This document shows, piece by piece, positions 33,323 to 43,807 of a stretch of 64,000 nt of DNA. A program made the translations under genes and the position numbers. This stretch comes from Tetraselmis striata (lineage: Eukaryota > Chlorophyta > Chlorodendrophyceae > Chlorodendrales > Chlorodendraceae). Location: positions 124,001 to 188,000 of the forward strand of contig VCJN01002223.1 in assembly GCA_006384855.1 (NCBI GenBank), given 5' to 3'. Below the pieces are notes generated by a model. That model made no database searches. It saw only the letters and a list, made by a program, of their open reading frames with translations, and was not told the origin of the DNA. Each line of letters starts with the position of its first letter. Position 1 is the first letter of the stretch.

Positions 33323-35968
33323 TTCAATTCCTTGTGCGATCCCTCCTAGACTCGGATCCATCCCTCGTCTTGGTGCAGCTTGACGCCGAAAACGCGTTCA
33401 ATTCCTTCTACCGCTCCGAAATGTTCCGCACACTGCTCGAGGACCCTGTTTGGCAGCCTTTATTGCCTTCGGCGATCATGCTTTATGGTCAAGAGTCCAA
33501 TTTGTACGTTTTCGGCGGCTCCCAACCCGGTCCTTCTCTCCGGATTCCAAGCCGTCGAGGGGCCCGCCAGGGTTGCGTCCTCGGCCTCATCCTCTTCGCC
33601 GCCGTCGCTGCCCGAGTGTATGCTAGCATCGGCGCGGCTGCCCCCAGTCACTCAGTGTTGGCGGCTTTCTCAGACGACGTCAACCTTGTCGGCACTGGCG
33701 ATGGACTTGCGCTTGCTACATGGGTCGCCCCGTCCGCTTTTGCCGCCGTTGGGCTAAACGTCACCATTCGCAAACGACAGGCGTATTGTCAGCTTGGATC
33801 TTCGTCCTCGTTCGGCGCCCTTCCTTTTGGGCATTTGTTGCATGGTGTTGTTGCCTCCTCGTCCGGAGTCAAGGTGCTTGGTGCCCCTGTGGGCTCGGCC
33901 ATTTTCTCCCGGGAACTGCTGGACAAAACGGTCGCAAGATTTCGCCAATTCGGCTCCCGGCTTATCGGTTTGGCAGACCACTTCCACTCCCACACTGCTA
34001 CTCATTTGCTGCAAGTTTGCGGCCGTCGTTTTGGCCACCATCTCCGCTCCACGCCTCGGGGCTTGGGTCGATCCGAGGGGTATGGCGACACTATTACGTC
34101 TTTCCTCGACGATGCCGACGCCGCCGGATTTTCAACGCTTGCCGGCATATGGGTTGTTAGCCCGGACCTCTTGGATACGCCCTCCATGCGCACGCAGCTG
34201 TCCCTCCCGGTCCAATTTGGGGGCCTCGGCATCGGCGATAATGTGGTTATAGCAGATGCCTCCCACATCGGCGCTGCCGCTCTCGTGGTTGGCCAAGCTG
34301 TGACTTTCCTCCGTGCTCAACACGCCACCCTGAGCGACGCCGGGGCGTTCTTTTCCGACCCGTCCGGCGTATCTAGCCCTCATAGCCTCTACCTTGTTGG
34401 GGCGTCCTGGATCCACCAGGCTTTGGCCACCCCAACGTTGGAGCTCGATGCCAACGCGTCGGCGCCGATGTGGGCAGTCGAGCTTCGCGCCGCCCATGCC
34501 CGTGTCGTTGACGAGTGTGGAAACGCGGTGCTCGAAGATCTAGCGGGGCCGTTGGCCTCTGCCCTAAAGTTGCCCTCCCCTCCAAGCTCTCCCACGTTGC
34601 CCGTGCCGGCTGCTCGGCCGCCGGGGCTGCGCCGGCGTCTGCAATGCGCTCGGCGGCCGACCTCCAAGCTATCCCGCATTACTTGGACTTCCCCTTGCAC
34701 TCCATGCGGAAAGTACAAGAAACCCTGAGCCACCGCATTCACACGGTTCGTTTCGCAAAGCTTGCTGCGCGTATGCCTACAAACGGCCCTGACAGCAACC
34801 GCTTCCGAGGCCGCCTCTTACGCGCCGCGACAGCGTTCCTGGTGACTGATCCTCCAAGTGAGGGTCGCCTTGGTGAAGTCCGTGAGCGTTCCCCTGAGTA
34901 CTAAGATTCCATGTTCCGTGTTGCCGCTTGCCGCCCATTTGGCCTTCCGGCGGCTCCTGTCCTCTCCCTTGGCGAGCCATGCTCTTGTGCTTCTTGCTCC
35001 TTCTCGGTACAAGGTATGCTTGCCCGTGTTGAGGATGCTGGCGTGGAGTTCACTCCTTCTACTTGGGCGGTCGCATACGCTGATCACGTGGCACGTTGCT
35101 CTGGGGGCGACTCCAATCACGCCACACACGAGTGGGCGGCACATGGCCTTTCCGACATTTGCCACGACGTGAAGTCCGCTCTGGGCGTGGGTGTCCAGAT
35201 CCTCACGGACCCGTCGGTGCTTGTTTCTCTCCCGAAGGGCAGCAACGAGCGGCCTGCCGATGTTGGGCTTTTTGGGTATGGCGGTATCCGCGGAAACACG
35301 GTTGCTGTCGATACCACCATTGCCCCTATCCTCGGCGTGTCAACCTCGGATCCAACGACTTCTTTGCGGGCTGTTGAGCGCCGCAAAATCCAGAAGTATG
35401 ACGAGGGTGTCCGAAACGCAGCCGGCATGCTTCGCTTTGTTCCTTTCGCCGTTTCCGAGTTTGGCTCGCTGGCCCCGCACGCCGAGGCTTTCTTGGTGGA
35501 GCTCGCGAAAGCTAGCCACGCACACACTGACAAAAAAATTGGCCCGCTCTTGTCTGCGTGGCGCCGCCGTTTCTCCTTGCTCATCAACATGGCACATGCA
35601 GACAACGCTCTTGGCGGGGTCGGCACGTCCGCGCGTGCGGCACGTGATGGTGCTCCTGCGCATGCGTCGCGTCGCTCGTCGGCATGTGTTGCTATGACCC
35701 GAGTCATTGACTGCAAGCGTCCTCGCCGCGGCTGATAGCCTATCCCGGGGCGGGGGTTCCTTTGGTTCCTGGCAGCTAAGTGACTTCGTGGTTCCCTTGT
35801 CTCCTACTTGGTTCTTGGCTCCCTGTCCTCCTGCTCGACCTTGGTTTCAGGCTTGTGTCTCTCTTTTGCTGGCAACCTTTCATAGTTGTTGTTAGTTCTG
35901 TTTGTAGTGCGCTGTTGTGAAAGCCCTGATGTAATCAAAAACCCCTGCTTCTATGTTACAAAAAAAAC
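33323..35968 (+). mobile_element. LINE with C-terminal restriction-like endonuclease, copy 2 (5'-truncated)
   Basis: Non-LTR retrotransposon. From about 33,334 it encodes reverse transcriptase: LVQLDAENAFNSFYRSEMF (motif A type), GARQGCVLG (motif B), then FSDDVNLVG in place of the usual (F/Y)xDD box. Thumb-like sequence runs to about 34,570, where the frame changes by one step. The other frame runs on, with a TAA at about 34,902, into a CCHC-type knuckle (CSCASC...DHVARC...H) and a PD-(D/E)XK-like endonuclease (RPADVGLFGYG, AVDTTIAPILG, QKYDEG, PFAVSEFGSLAPHA), ending at 35,735. The 3' untranslated region ends in a short A tract. AGTATTACAAG lies at both ends (33,312-33,322 and 35,969-35,979). 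This type, endonuclease after RT, belongs to the early-branching LINEs (R2-like organisation). Confidence 0.82.
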
Positions 35969-36045
35969 AGTATTACAAGATCAACACTACAAGCCGGCTG
36001 AAAGCGGGCCGCATCCCGCACCAGGCTCAACCCAAGAGGTAGGGG

Positions 36046-37794
36046 CACCTCCACAAATCCCCGGCGCGAAGCGCCGCTTAGTGTCCATATAGGGCGGAAA
36101 ATGCTGCCATGTGGTAGTCGCTAAGCGTCGATGTGGCAACTTTGTACCCGTATAATAAACGAATATATTTGTGTCGCATATTAATAAACACTGACGAAGC
36201 TTCTCTTCTTTGCACCCCCCTCGATATCAGTGCTCGACATCTTCAGCGTTCTATTGAGTCGAATGTCGTCGCCTCGATTTTTAGAGACTACACCTGTACC
36301 GGTACCGTGTGCGCATCACTCATCCATCCCGCCTTATGCGGGATGCGGCCCGCTTTTAGGCGGCTTGTTGTGTTGATTTTCTAATTCTGGGGAACTGCCC
36401 TTTTTGTAATTCACACCGGTACCGGTATCCTCCTCGTACAGGTCACTGGTCACCTGATCAAACCCCACCGATGTCGAGCAGTCGAGCATTGATCTCTCGC
36501 AAGGGGGGGGAGGAATGTACAGGGTAGTGTGACAATTATACGAATACGATATTCTATGATATACTACTACAATACACGGATACTGTTGGATCCAGGGTAC
36601 CCCGGTACCCTGAATCCGCATTTTCTCTATGTGAAATCCGCATTTTCCAGTGAAGTGCTACTGCCGTACATGTGCCTAAGATGTACGACACCCAGATGCT
36701 GCCAGAGTACGGCACTTAGACCTCTTTGACAGATTGCCTTCTTTGATGGAGCGGTGTCTGCCCTAGTCGACACCCAGCCGGCTGGTATAAATTGTCAGCC
36801 TCGGCTCATGTAAATCCAGTCAACTACTCTTCCCAGAAAATCCCGACTCACCTACTCTCTCCAGTGACAGTGCCACTCAGCCATCACTACGGCGACCGCG
36901 ACTACCTTTCGTCCATCGCCTACGGCTCGCAGCAGCCCTTTGCCTTCCCAGTGTGCATCTTGCTTGCTGGCACTCGACGTGATTCGACGCGTGTACGCCG
37001 ACTCTCGCCGACTCTCCCCCCCCCCCCTCCCCCATCAGTGACAGTGCCACTCAGCCATCACTTCGACAATCTCCCTCCAACATATACTATGTGTACGAGC
37101 ACTAGTACGATGTGTACCAGTCCTGAGACTGCGATGAGCATATAGTCGCTACGCACGATACGGTGCTACGGATGGCTCGAACCGGAACGCCACGGATTTC
37201 GTCGCGGATCATCTACCCATCTGCCCCGTCGCGAACTACAATCAACGCATGCATACGGCTTTGAAAAATATGTGGGCTTCCGTGGCGATTGAAACGGGGG
37301 CGGTGCTCGACCGGGAACGCTCGGGAGTCGGCGACTTGACCCTTGAGACGGGTGGGGGGTGGGGGGGGGGGATGCGATTACATGATCGATCTCGCGTACC
37401 ACCTTTGTTTGTATTTGAGTCCCGAACGGGTGATGAGACTGTAGTCGCCGAAAGCAGTGCAAGGCACATTACGGTATCATATCATATATCAAGTGCAAGA
37501 AAGCCAGTTTGCGAGAGATTTACCGGATGATGGTGGCACGTCCCGGAAAGCAAAGAGAGCGCAACCCGAGGGCAGGGCGGGGACAAGCTAAGCATATTGA
37601 TGGGAAGTCGATATTCGGGATTCGATTGGCGATCGTAGGACATTGGCCATCGTTTAGGCATGAGGATGGGGTTGGGTTGGGGGGGGGGGGGGGGGGGGGG
37701 GGCAAGTCCCGTCTCCCTCTGGCGGCGCTATATTTATACCCGCACCGCCGGCGTTGACACATGATTGGGAGGATAGCGTGCGCCCCGACTCCGG
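36046..37794. other. No gene; repeat-rich intergenic region
   Basis: Holds the R2 3' hairpin remnant, an inverted relative of the 25.2-kb AAGCCGCCT hairpin block (about 36,300-36,390), a TTCTAATTCTGGGG block shared with 30,548, a MITE start at 36,528, and poly-C (about 37,017) and poly-G (about 37,679-37,702) tracts. Frames cross the homopolymers and look spurious. Confidence 0.45.
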
Positions 37795-38260
37795 CCCCCG
37801 CCGCCAGGTAGCGGCTCACCTGAAGCGGAGGATCTCGGGTGCGGCATGCCATGCGGCACCGGCCCCACCTGCACGTAGTGGGCGATGTTGGTAACCCCTA
37901 AGACCCGTGCCCGGCTGGGCGCGGCAGAGGGCTGAACGGGTGGCCGGGTGTGGCGACTCCTTGGATCTTGCGACGACCGGAGAGCCCCATGGGGGGGGGG
38001 GGGGGGGGGGGGGGCGGGGGGGGGTTCAAGTAAAACTGGTGGTCTCGGTAGCGCCTATCGGCGCCGGCGGGTAGCGGCCATATTCGGGGGGCTACTGAAA
38101 ATAATTCTTGTACGACCTCGGCCTGGCGTCGGCCTCTCCAAGATCCGCCTACGGGTGCCAGGGAGAGGGTTGTGTACGACTCGGACGGGGGTAGTCTACT
38201 CGCAATGGATGTTCGAAATAAAATCGTGTTCTCATACTTCGGTACGAGCCGCGATCGACC
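37795..38260 (+). repeat. Dispersed repeat Y, copy 1
   Basis: About 460 bp matching 58,165-58,625 in the same orientation. Shared blocks include CCCCTAAGACCCGTGCC, GTCGGCCTCTCC, GATCCGCCTACGGGTG and AAAATCGTGTT. A poly-G run (about 37,991-38,025) replaces a short G cluster of the other copy. No reading frame is shared, so probably an untranslated or terminal part of an element. Confidence 0.65.
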
Positions 38261-39649
38261 TGCACAAAATATGGCGTATCCCGCCCCACCCGTACGTGTT
38301 CCACATGTGAATCACTCTAATCCCGGCCTAGTATAGTTGAGTGTCCTGCGGCCGACCCGTTCGGAGCTTACACTCAAGAAACCCATATGAGAACGGGCGA
38401 GGGCGGCGAGCGCGAGGAGACGGGAGCCCGGCACTTCAAGATGGGGCATACATGCATTCGGGCGGGCAAAGAGGCCGGGCATGGCAGCGACTTGTCAGCA
38501 GTCAAGAGACAGCAGCCGGAGTGCCATGAGGTTGTTGCAGCGATGCAGCGGGGGGGGGGGGGGGGGGGGGTCAATTGGCGGTCAGCTTGGTCTGACACTA
38601 GACGGGCGGCTACAACGACGAGGCGCGCTGCGGACGGAAGCGGCGCGGGGGCGAGCAAGACCGGCCCTGCCGCTGACCACGGATGGGAGCGACGACATGC
38701 GGACCGGGGGGGGGGGGGGGGGGGGGGGGCTCCCGCCTTTCCCCCTCCAGTCCCCCTTTGGGATCCTACCGCAAGAGCTCAAGCGGGGGAGATGGAGGCA
38801 GCATCGGCGGACCTCGGCCGAGGCCGGCGGATATCACCACAAGCGGTCGGCGCGGTGGGGCGATTTGCGCCGCAACCTGCGGGATATTGTCAGCAATGGC
38901 GGCAGGTTGAGCCAAGACGCAACACGACGACTGAAAATTAAAGTAATTCAAGCAAGCATTCAAGCAAGCATATGTCCGGGCGTGTCCCGGCGCTGAAGCC
39001 CGCACCGCGGACTTGTCGGTTATTTCTAGCTATTCGGGCCGGAAGTCACTCGCCAGTTGGTTGTGGAACGCATGCGAGAGTCGGAGCTTGATCGCGGATG
39101 CGGGCCATTGATGGACAAGCAGAGAGGATGCGATGGATGCATATATTATTGCACACATGCGGCCCAGATTATGCTGATTCGTAATTAATGAATAATCACA
39201 AGCTAGAATTTAGAGCCGCGCCGCGCAGCGCGCGACACGCGCACCAATACTAACCTTGTATGATCGTCTTGCCGTGCACTAGCGCGTTGTATGATCCTAC
39301 ACGGACGAGTTTCTGCGGTGGAATGTCTTCTCTGTTGATGACGCCCCGATGTACGCAGCGTGTACACGCTGGCGTGCCTCGCAGCCTCGCAGGTCATGCG
39401 ATGGGCTAGTTTGGGCGGTGTTCCTCCCACATGCTAGGCAGTAGCACTGGCATGGCCCTAAGGACGGTATACCGGGGGCGCACCTAAGACTACCTTCCCG
39501 GTGGCGACCTCGCCGATGTTAACGCTACGAGGTACGAAGCTGCGTATACGTCGGCGTACACTTGGCTAATTCAGCGGGTGTGGAACGGGCGCCGGAATCT
39601 GCGGCGTAACCTTAAAGTTTGTGAGTGGAGTATGTTGGGCGTCTGGCAT
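38261..39649. other. No gene; poly-G-rich region
   Basis: Two long G runs (about 38,550-38,570 and 38,706-38,729) make frames here glycine- or proline-rich. Nothing resembles a known protein. The 39,030-39,600 part is complex, non-repetitive and unassigned. Confidence 0.4.
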
Positions 39650-40390
39650 TTATAAGGTATTGGCTGCTCTTCGATAATGTCGAATATCGATGAAGCTATA
39701 GATATTGCCGGCACCTCAAACTGGCTAAAATTACTGGGCGACAGGGGCCACCACTTCGAGCAAACGCTGTAATGCATTGTGTTTGCATCTCATTCAATTA
39801 AGTGTGGCCCAGTTCCTCCAAAAAGGTATATTTCGCCGACTTCGGAGCTGTGGTGACCATGGCGGCAAAATTATATGTTCTTGGAAGGGGCGGCACGGCC
39901 GCGCCGGCGGTCGCGCGCTCTCCGCTTAGCATGCGGCGTTGCGAATAATTTAACTAGTTGAACGCCTACCGAGAGCTGAACCACCTAGGGAAGCGTTGCC
40001 CGCCAAAGGGCAACAACCGAAGGAGCGACGGAAGAGGAAGATCAAGCGACACTAGGTCAAGGTGTAGCGGGCCGCGGGGTCTTAGGAACTTCGGCTATCC
40101 CACAACAGGTAGTTAGGAGTTCTGCAAGATCCAGCTCAGTTCCGGCTTTTTTATCGCTCTCGCCCACCTCGCCCTACGCGATTAAGCCAGACGAGCAGGA
40201 GTCGGGTCTAAAGTATTGGCTGCTCTCCGATAACATCGAATATCAGCGGGCACGTAAGACGGGCTAAGACCAGGGGTAAGACTACTCTGCGGCAGGGGCC
40301 ACTTCGAGCAAACACTGTAATATACTGTTGTGTTTACATCTAAATGAAGTGTCGCCCAGCCCCTCCAAAAATAGCGACTCGTGCGCATTC
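39650..40390 (+). repeat. Pair of direct repeats Z (about 180 bp) spaced 560 bp apart
   Basis: 39,650-39,835 and 40,210-40,385 share GTATTGGCTGCTCT, CGATAA...TCGAATATC, AGGGGCCAC, CTTCGAGCAAAC and CCTCCAAAAA, at about 75% identity. They might be terminal repeats of a very short element or a local duplication. The spacer contains no recognised coding. Confidence 0.5.
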
Positions 40391-41190
40391 CGGTACAGGT
40401 ATGCCGTCCGACTACCGTGAAGGTAGAGAAACATAAGGAGGAGTGTCACCCAATTGGCCACACCAACAATTGGCCATAAAATCTAGTTTTCACAGAATAA
40501 CTTTGTAAAGAAAACGAATTTGCCCCAAAACCTTGGTACCCTCGGATTCCTCAGCTCCTCAGCTTTCCGGAGATGGTCTCAAATCTGGGATCGGGCCCCT
40601 GACCGGCCGGCTACGGTCAGCGGCCCGGCCCGATGTCAACTGATCCGGGTTCAAAATCAGCTCATTGTTAAGCACTCGCACCACCTGCCCGACCTCTCCG
40701 CTCACCACCGACCTCCCCCACACACCCGAGGCGTCTTTGGAGGTGTCCTCGGAGCTATGGCTCGTCGCGTGCCGCTCCAGGCGGTTCGTGGCGTGCCGAT
40801 GAGCGTGCCGTTTTACATGAGCTATGTTTACCTTTTCCTTATGTTTATATGAGCTAGTAGCAGAAGGCGATACAGGTAGAGAAACATCGTGTGAGGGCGG
40901 TTAGTTTTATGGATATGGATAATATCTATACAGTATGGAGTATACAACTATACACGGAAAAACTGTATACATAGAGCGGTTTAACTGTTTTATTTTATTG
41001 AACTGTTATTAGGGGCTAGCGACCATATCATCCCCAGGCGTGATTCTTGCTGGGGGGCGCCGGGTCCGCTGGCCTCTGCGCGGCTGCGCCGCTGCGCGCC
41101 ACTGCTGCCTTAATAATAAGGGCTGCAGCCTGCGCCTCCACAGTCCACAGCCCACCACAGCGCCTAATTGAGCTACTCAAGGTGATCAGG
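40391..41190. other. Intergenic, upstream region of gatC
   Basis: AT-rich from 40,850 to 41,020, then GC-rich. An open frame continues upstream of the gatC ATG to about 41,047, so a longer N-terminus from an earlier exon or a non-ATG start cannot be excluded. Confidence 0.4.
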
Positions 41191-42306
41191 ATGCCGACCC
41201 TACCAGTCAGTAGGCTGACGGCTGCGGCCTGGCCTAGTCTGGCTGTCCGCATTCGCAACGAATGCGGAACTCGTGGCGCGGCTGCCACGCCAGCAGCAGG
41301 CTGGGGGCGGCTGCCGGCGCAGAGCTTCCCTCCCGTGCCGGCCAAGAGAGGCATCTGCACGCTCGAGGCCGGTGTCGGGGGCACATTAGAACCTCCCGAC
41401 CTCCGGGAGCTGGCGCGAATGTCTCAAATAGGGATCACTGAGGAGGAGGTGCGGACTTCTTTGCTAGCAGTTGCCGCTTGTGGTCCTGGTCCGATTCGTT
41501 ACGGGATGCAGAGGAGAAGGCGCCGGTGTGTGCTGGGGACGAGCGAGCGAGGCAGGTGTACGGGTATGTGCGTATTGCGCGTCACTTACCAGCAACCATG
41601 TCGCCCAGGTGGAGGAGTGGACCCCCCAGATAGGTAGCATCGTGGAATGGTATGGGCTTCCCTCACTGACTCCCCTGCCTCCCTCACTCTCAGCAAGTTG
41701 CAGCACCAGACTCCAGAGGGCGGTAACGTTTTGTCCAACAAGCTGCCCTGGCTAGACCACGTGCCCCTTACCCTTTGCTCTTTACACCGGCGGCTCAGCC
41801 CTGAACTAGAGCACAGCATGCTCGGCCACACAGGCTGTCTGCCCCAACATGCAGCCAGCTCACTACTAGCACGCGTTGGACATGTTTCCCCAAGGTGATT
41901 TTAGATGGGCTCAACCGGGAGCTGCCACCTGGGACGCCCTCGCCCAAGTCCCCTGGGCGAGCGTGACTGCTGCTGGGCTGACAGGCTTCACGATGAGTGG
42001 CGTGCAGGTTTGGCGAGCTGGGAAAGGTTGATGTTGACGGTGTGGAGCCGGCGCTGCGCGCCCTGCAGGCGGGGGATGGCACCCTGCGTGCGGACAAGCC
42101 AGTTGACTTTGCTGACAAGTGCGCCCCACCCCACCAGCAATTGAGTTACCGCTTTCGGGCCAGCGCCAGAGAAAAGCGGGGGGAGGGGGGGTGAAGGGCT
42201 CAAGTACTGACTCCCTTGTCACAGGCCCGCGCTGCTGAAGCAAGTGCCAGACATAGAGGGAGTGTATGTGAAGGTGCCAAAGATCTCCACTGAGGCAGAC
42301 AGCTAA
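41191..42306 (+). CDS. gatC: Glu-tRNA(Gln)/Asp-tRNA(Asn) amidotransferase subunit C, organellar, 4 exons
   Basis: Small subunit of the GatCAB transamidase, which converts misacylated Glu-tRNA(Gln) to Gln-tRNA(Gln) in plastids and mitochondria; GatC tethers GatA to GatB. Exons 41,191-41,448, 41,609-41,649, 42,008-42,118 and 42,225-42,306 splice in phase to 163 aa. The first 65 residues are basic, alanine- and proline-rich, as in organelle transit peptides. The family domain follows: LEPPDLRELARMSQIGITEE (helix 1), VEEWTPQIGSIVEWF, LGKVDVDGVEPAL, the DK box, and the end LLKQVPDIEGVYVKVPKI, matching bacterial GatC. All donors are GT and acceptors AG. The ATG is the first in the frame after an upstream open stretch. 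It converges with the uL13 gene about 0.9 kb downstream. Confidence 0.92.
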
Positions 42307-43193
42307 GCCTGGGAAACAGCATGGCTGGCGAAGGAAGCGGGGTATATCTGCTGTCCACCATCGATGTTTGTACATCGGAAGAGGCTGTCGTGACAAGCGC
42401 ACATTCAAGAGCAACTTGGTGAGGGGTGTGCTCTGGCGTGGTGAGCACCACCTTGGCACCAGCAACACAATGTGAGCCCAAGACAGCTGCAGTTCATACT
42501 CGTTGTAGCGACCTACAACACTCGGCACATCGTTGCTGAAAACATTGCCTGCCTGCATGGGGCGTGGCCAGCACTGTGTGACTGTAGCAGAAGTCGCGGC
42601 TGGTACTTCTGCAGCGCGCTCAGCCCCCTTTCGCACACTGCCGTGTCCATGTTTCTCATGTATGAATGTTGGCCAATATCATTATTCCAATCAGTTATGA
42701 TTTAGTGGGGTGTGCTTACGATACCTACCAGGTAGAGCAGCGATGGCAGAGGCTCTAGTTCAGTTTACTTTGAGCATCTTGGATGCGTAGTCCGCGGGGG
42801 GGCAAAATATTCCAAGCTTCAACTTGTAGAAGTTAACGCCGAGCGCACACTAAGCTGTCCAATATATTTATGATGAAACGCACTCATGCGGCAAGGACTC
42901 CTTTGCTAGCATGAGTCCCTCTGGGCGGCAGGGAACATACAGGAGGAAGCACCACCGACTTGTGAACCAACATAAATTTGCAAGGGTCTGCTGTTCCACA
43001 TCGTGAGTGCCTCTTTGACTGAAGCGCAAGTCATTTTATAGCTCCCTTTGCTCCCAGAGGGGGGGGGGGGGTCATATCTGCTCCCCCGGGCATTGCCACC
43101 AGTAGTGATGCGCAGCTGCTGCAAGCGATAGGCAAGGACATGCTGCTATACACGTGTGAAGCGTGGCATCCGCAAGTGCGCCGTGCCCACAGC
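42307..43193. other. Convergent intergenic region between gatC and uL13
   Basis: Should contain both 3' untranslated regions. A poly-G run lies at about 43,060-43,071. No further gene seen. Confidence 0.5.
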
Positions 43194-43775
43194 CTAGCCC
43201 TCGCGCTCCTCCCGCCGCTTGCGAATGAGCTCTACCTGCGCTGCTGCCGCCTCCTTGCGTGCGATGTGGTTGAGGTACAGGTTACGCTTGCGCCAGTAGA
43301 CCTCGGGGTTGACTGGCTCGTAGCCCTCCTCCAGCTCAGCCACTGCATGCTCCTGCCATTTGAACACGATGTTGCGGGGCGGCATCTCCATCGGGAGCAG
43401 CTCCACATCCTGTCAGGCAGAGGGGAGGGGGGACCAGCGTCTCAGGCCCCTGGGCCATGATATGCCGCCGGCGGTGGCCACCACCACAACACAATCACCA
43501 GTGCGGCATGAGCCTGCAGCCGTACCTGCCCCTCAAACTCGTGTTGCTCTCCCGGGAAGATGCGCAGCTTCCTGCCCCAGACCTGCAGGGTTTGGTTTTG
43601 AGCATCACAATCGCCAGCTTCAGTCTGCGAGGAGCAATGCAGCTCCTCCCATATGTTGCGCAGAGGCGCTTCCGCTTCAACGCGCAGGCGAAGCGCCTGA
43701 CTGCATGCATTGTTTAAGGCCTCTATCGCATAGACAATGCATCATGTATATGTATATATAAGTGCGTGTGTGTGT

Positions 43776-43807
<32 letters not shown>

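Larger units (their letters stand above)
30827..36045 (+). mobile_element. R2: second rolling-circle-like element, interrupted by a composite SINE and a LINE
   Basis: Starts CCCCTACCTCTTGGGTTG and ends with the inverted copy of that sequence; the match to R1 continues about 45 bp further, through the GGCGCGAAGCGCC hairpin to GCTTAGT (about 36,095). Its own sequence is 30,827-31,635, 33,251-33,322 and 35,980-36,045, adding up to about 950 bp against about 1,070 in R1. The interruptions are the composite SINE (duplication TACGTCTCTTTAAAA) and the LINE (duplication AGTATTACAAG). Within it are a (GTCCGTCCTCC)n short repeat near 30,940-30,975 and a poly-G run at about 31,491-31,510 matching the poly-C of R1. 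Confidence 0.65.

Noticed and set aside
38387-38996. Glycine-rich proteins
   Set aside because: The frames owe their glycine stretches to poly-G runs, and neighbouring frames are equally open.
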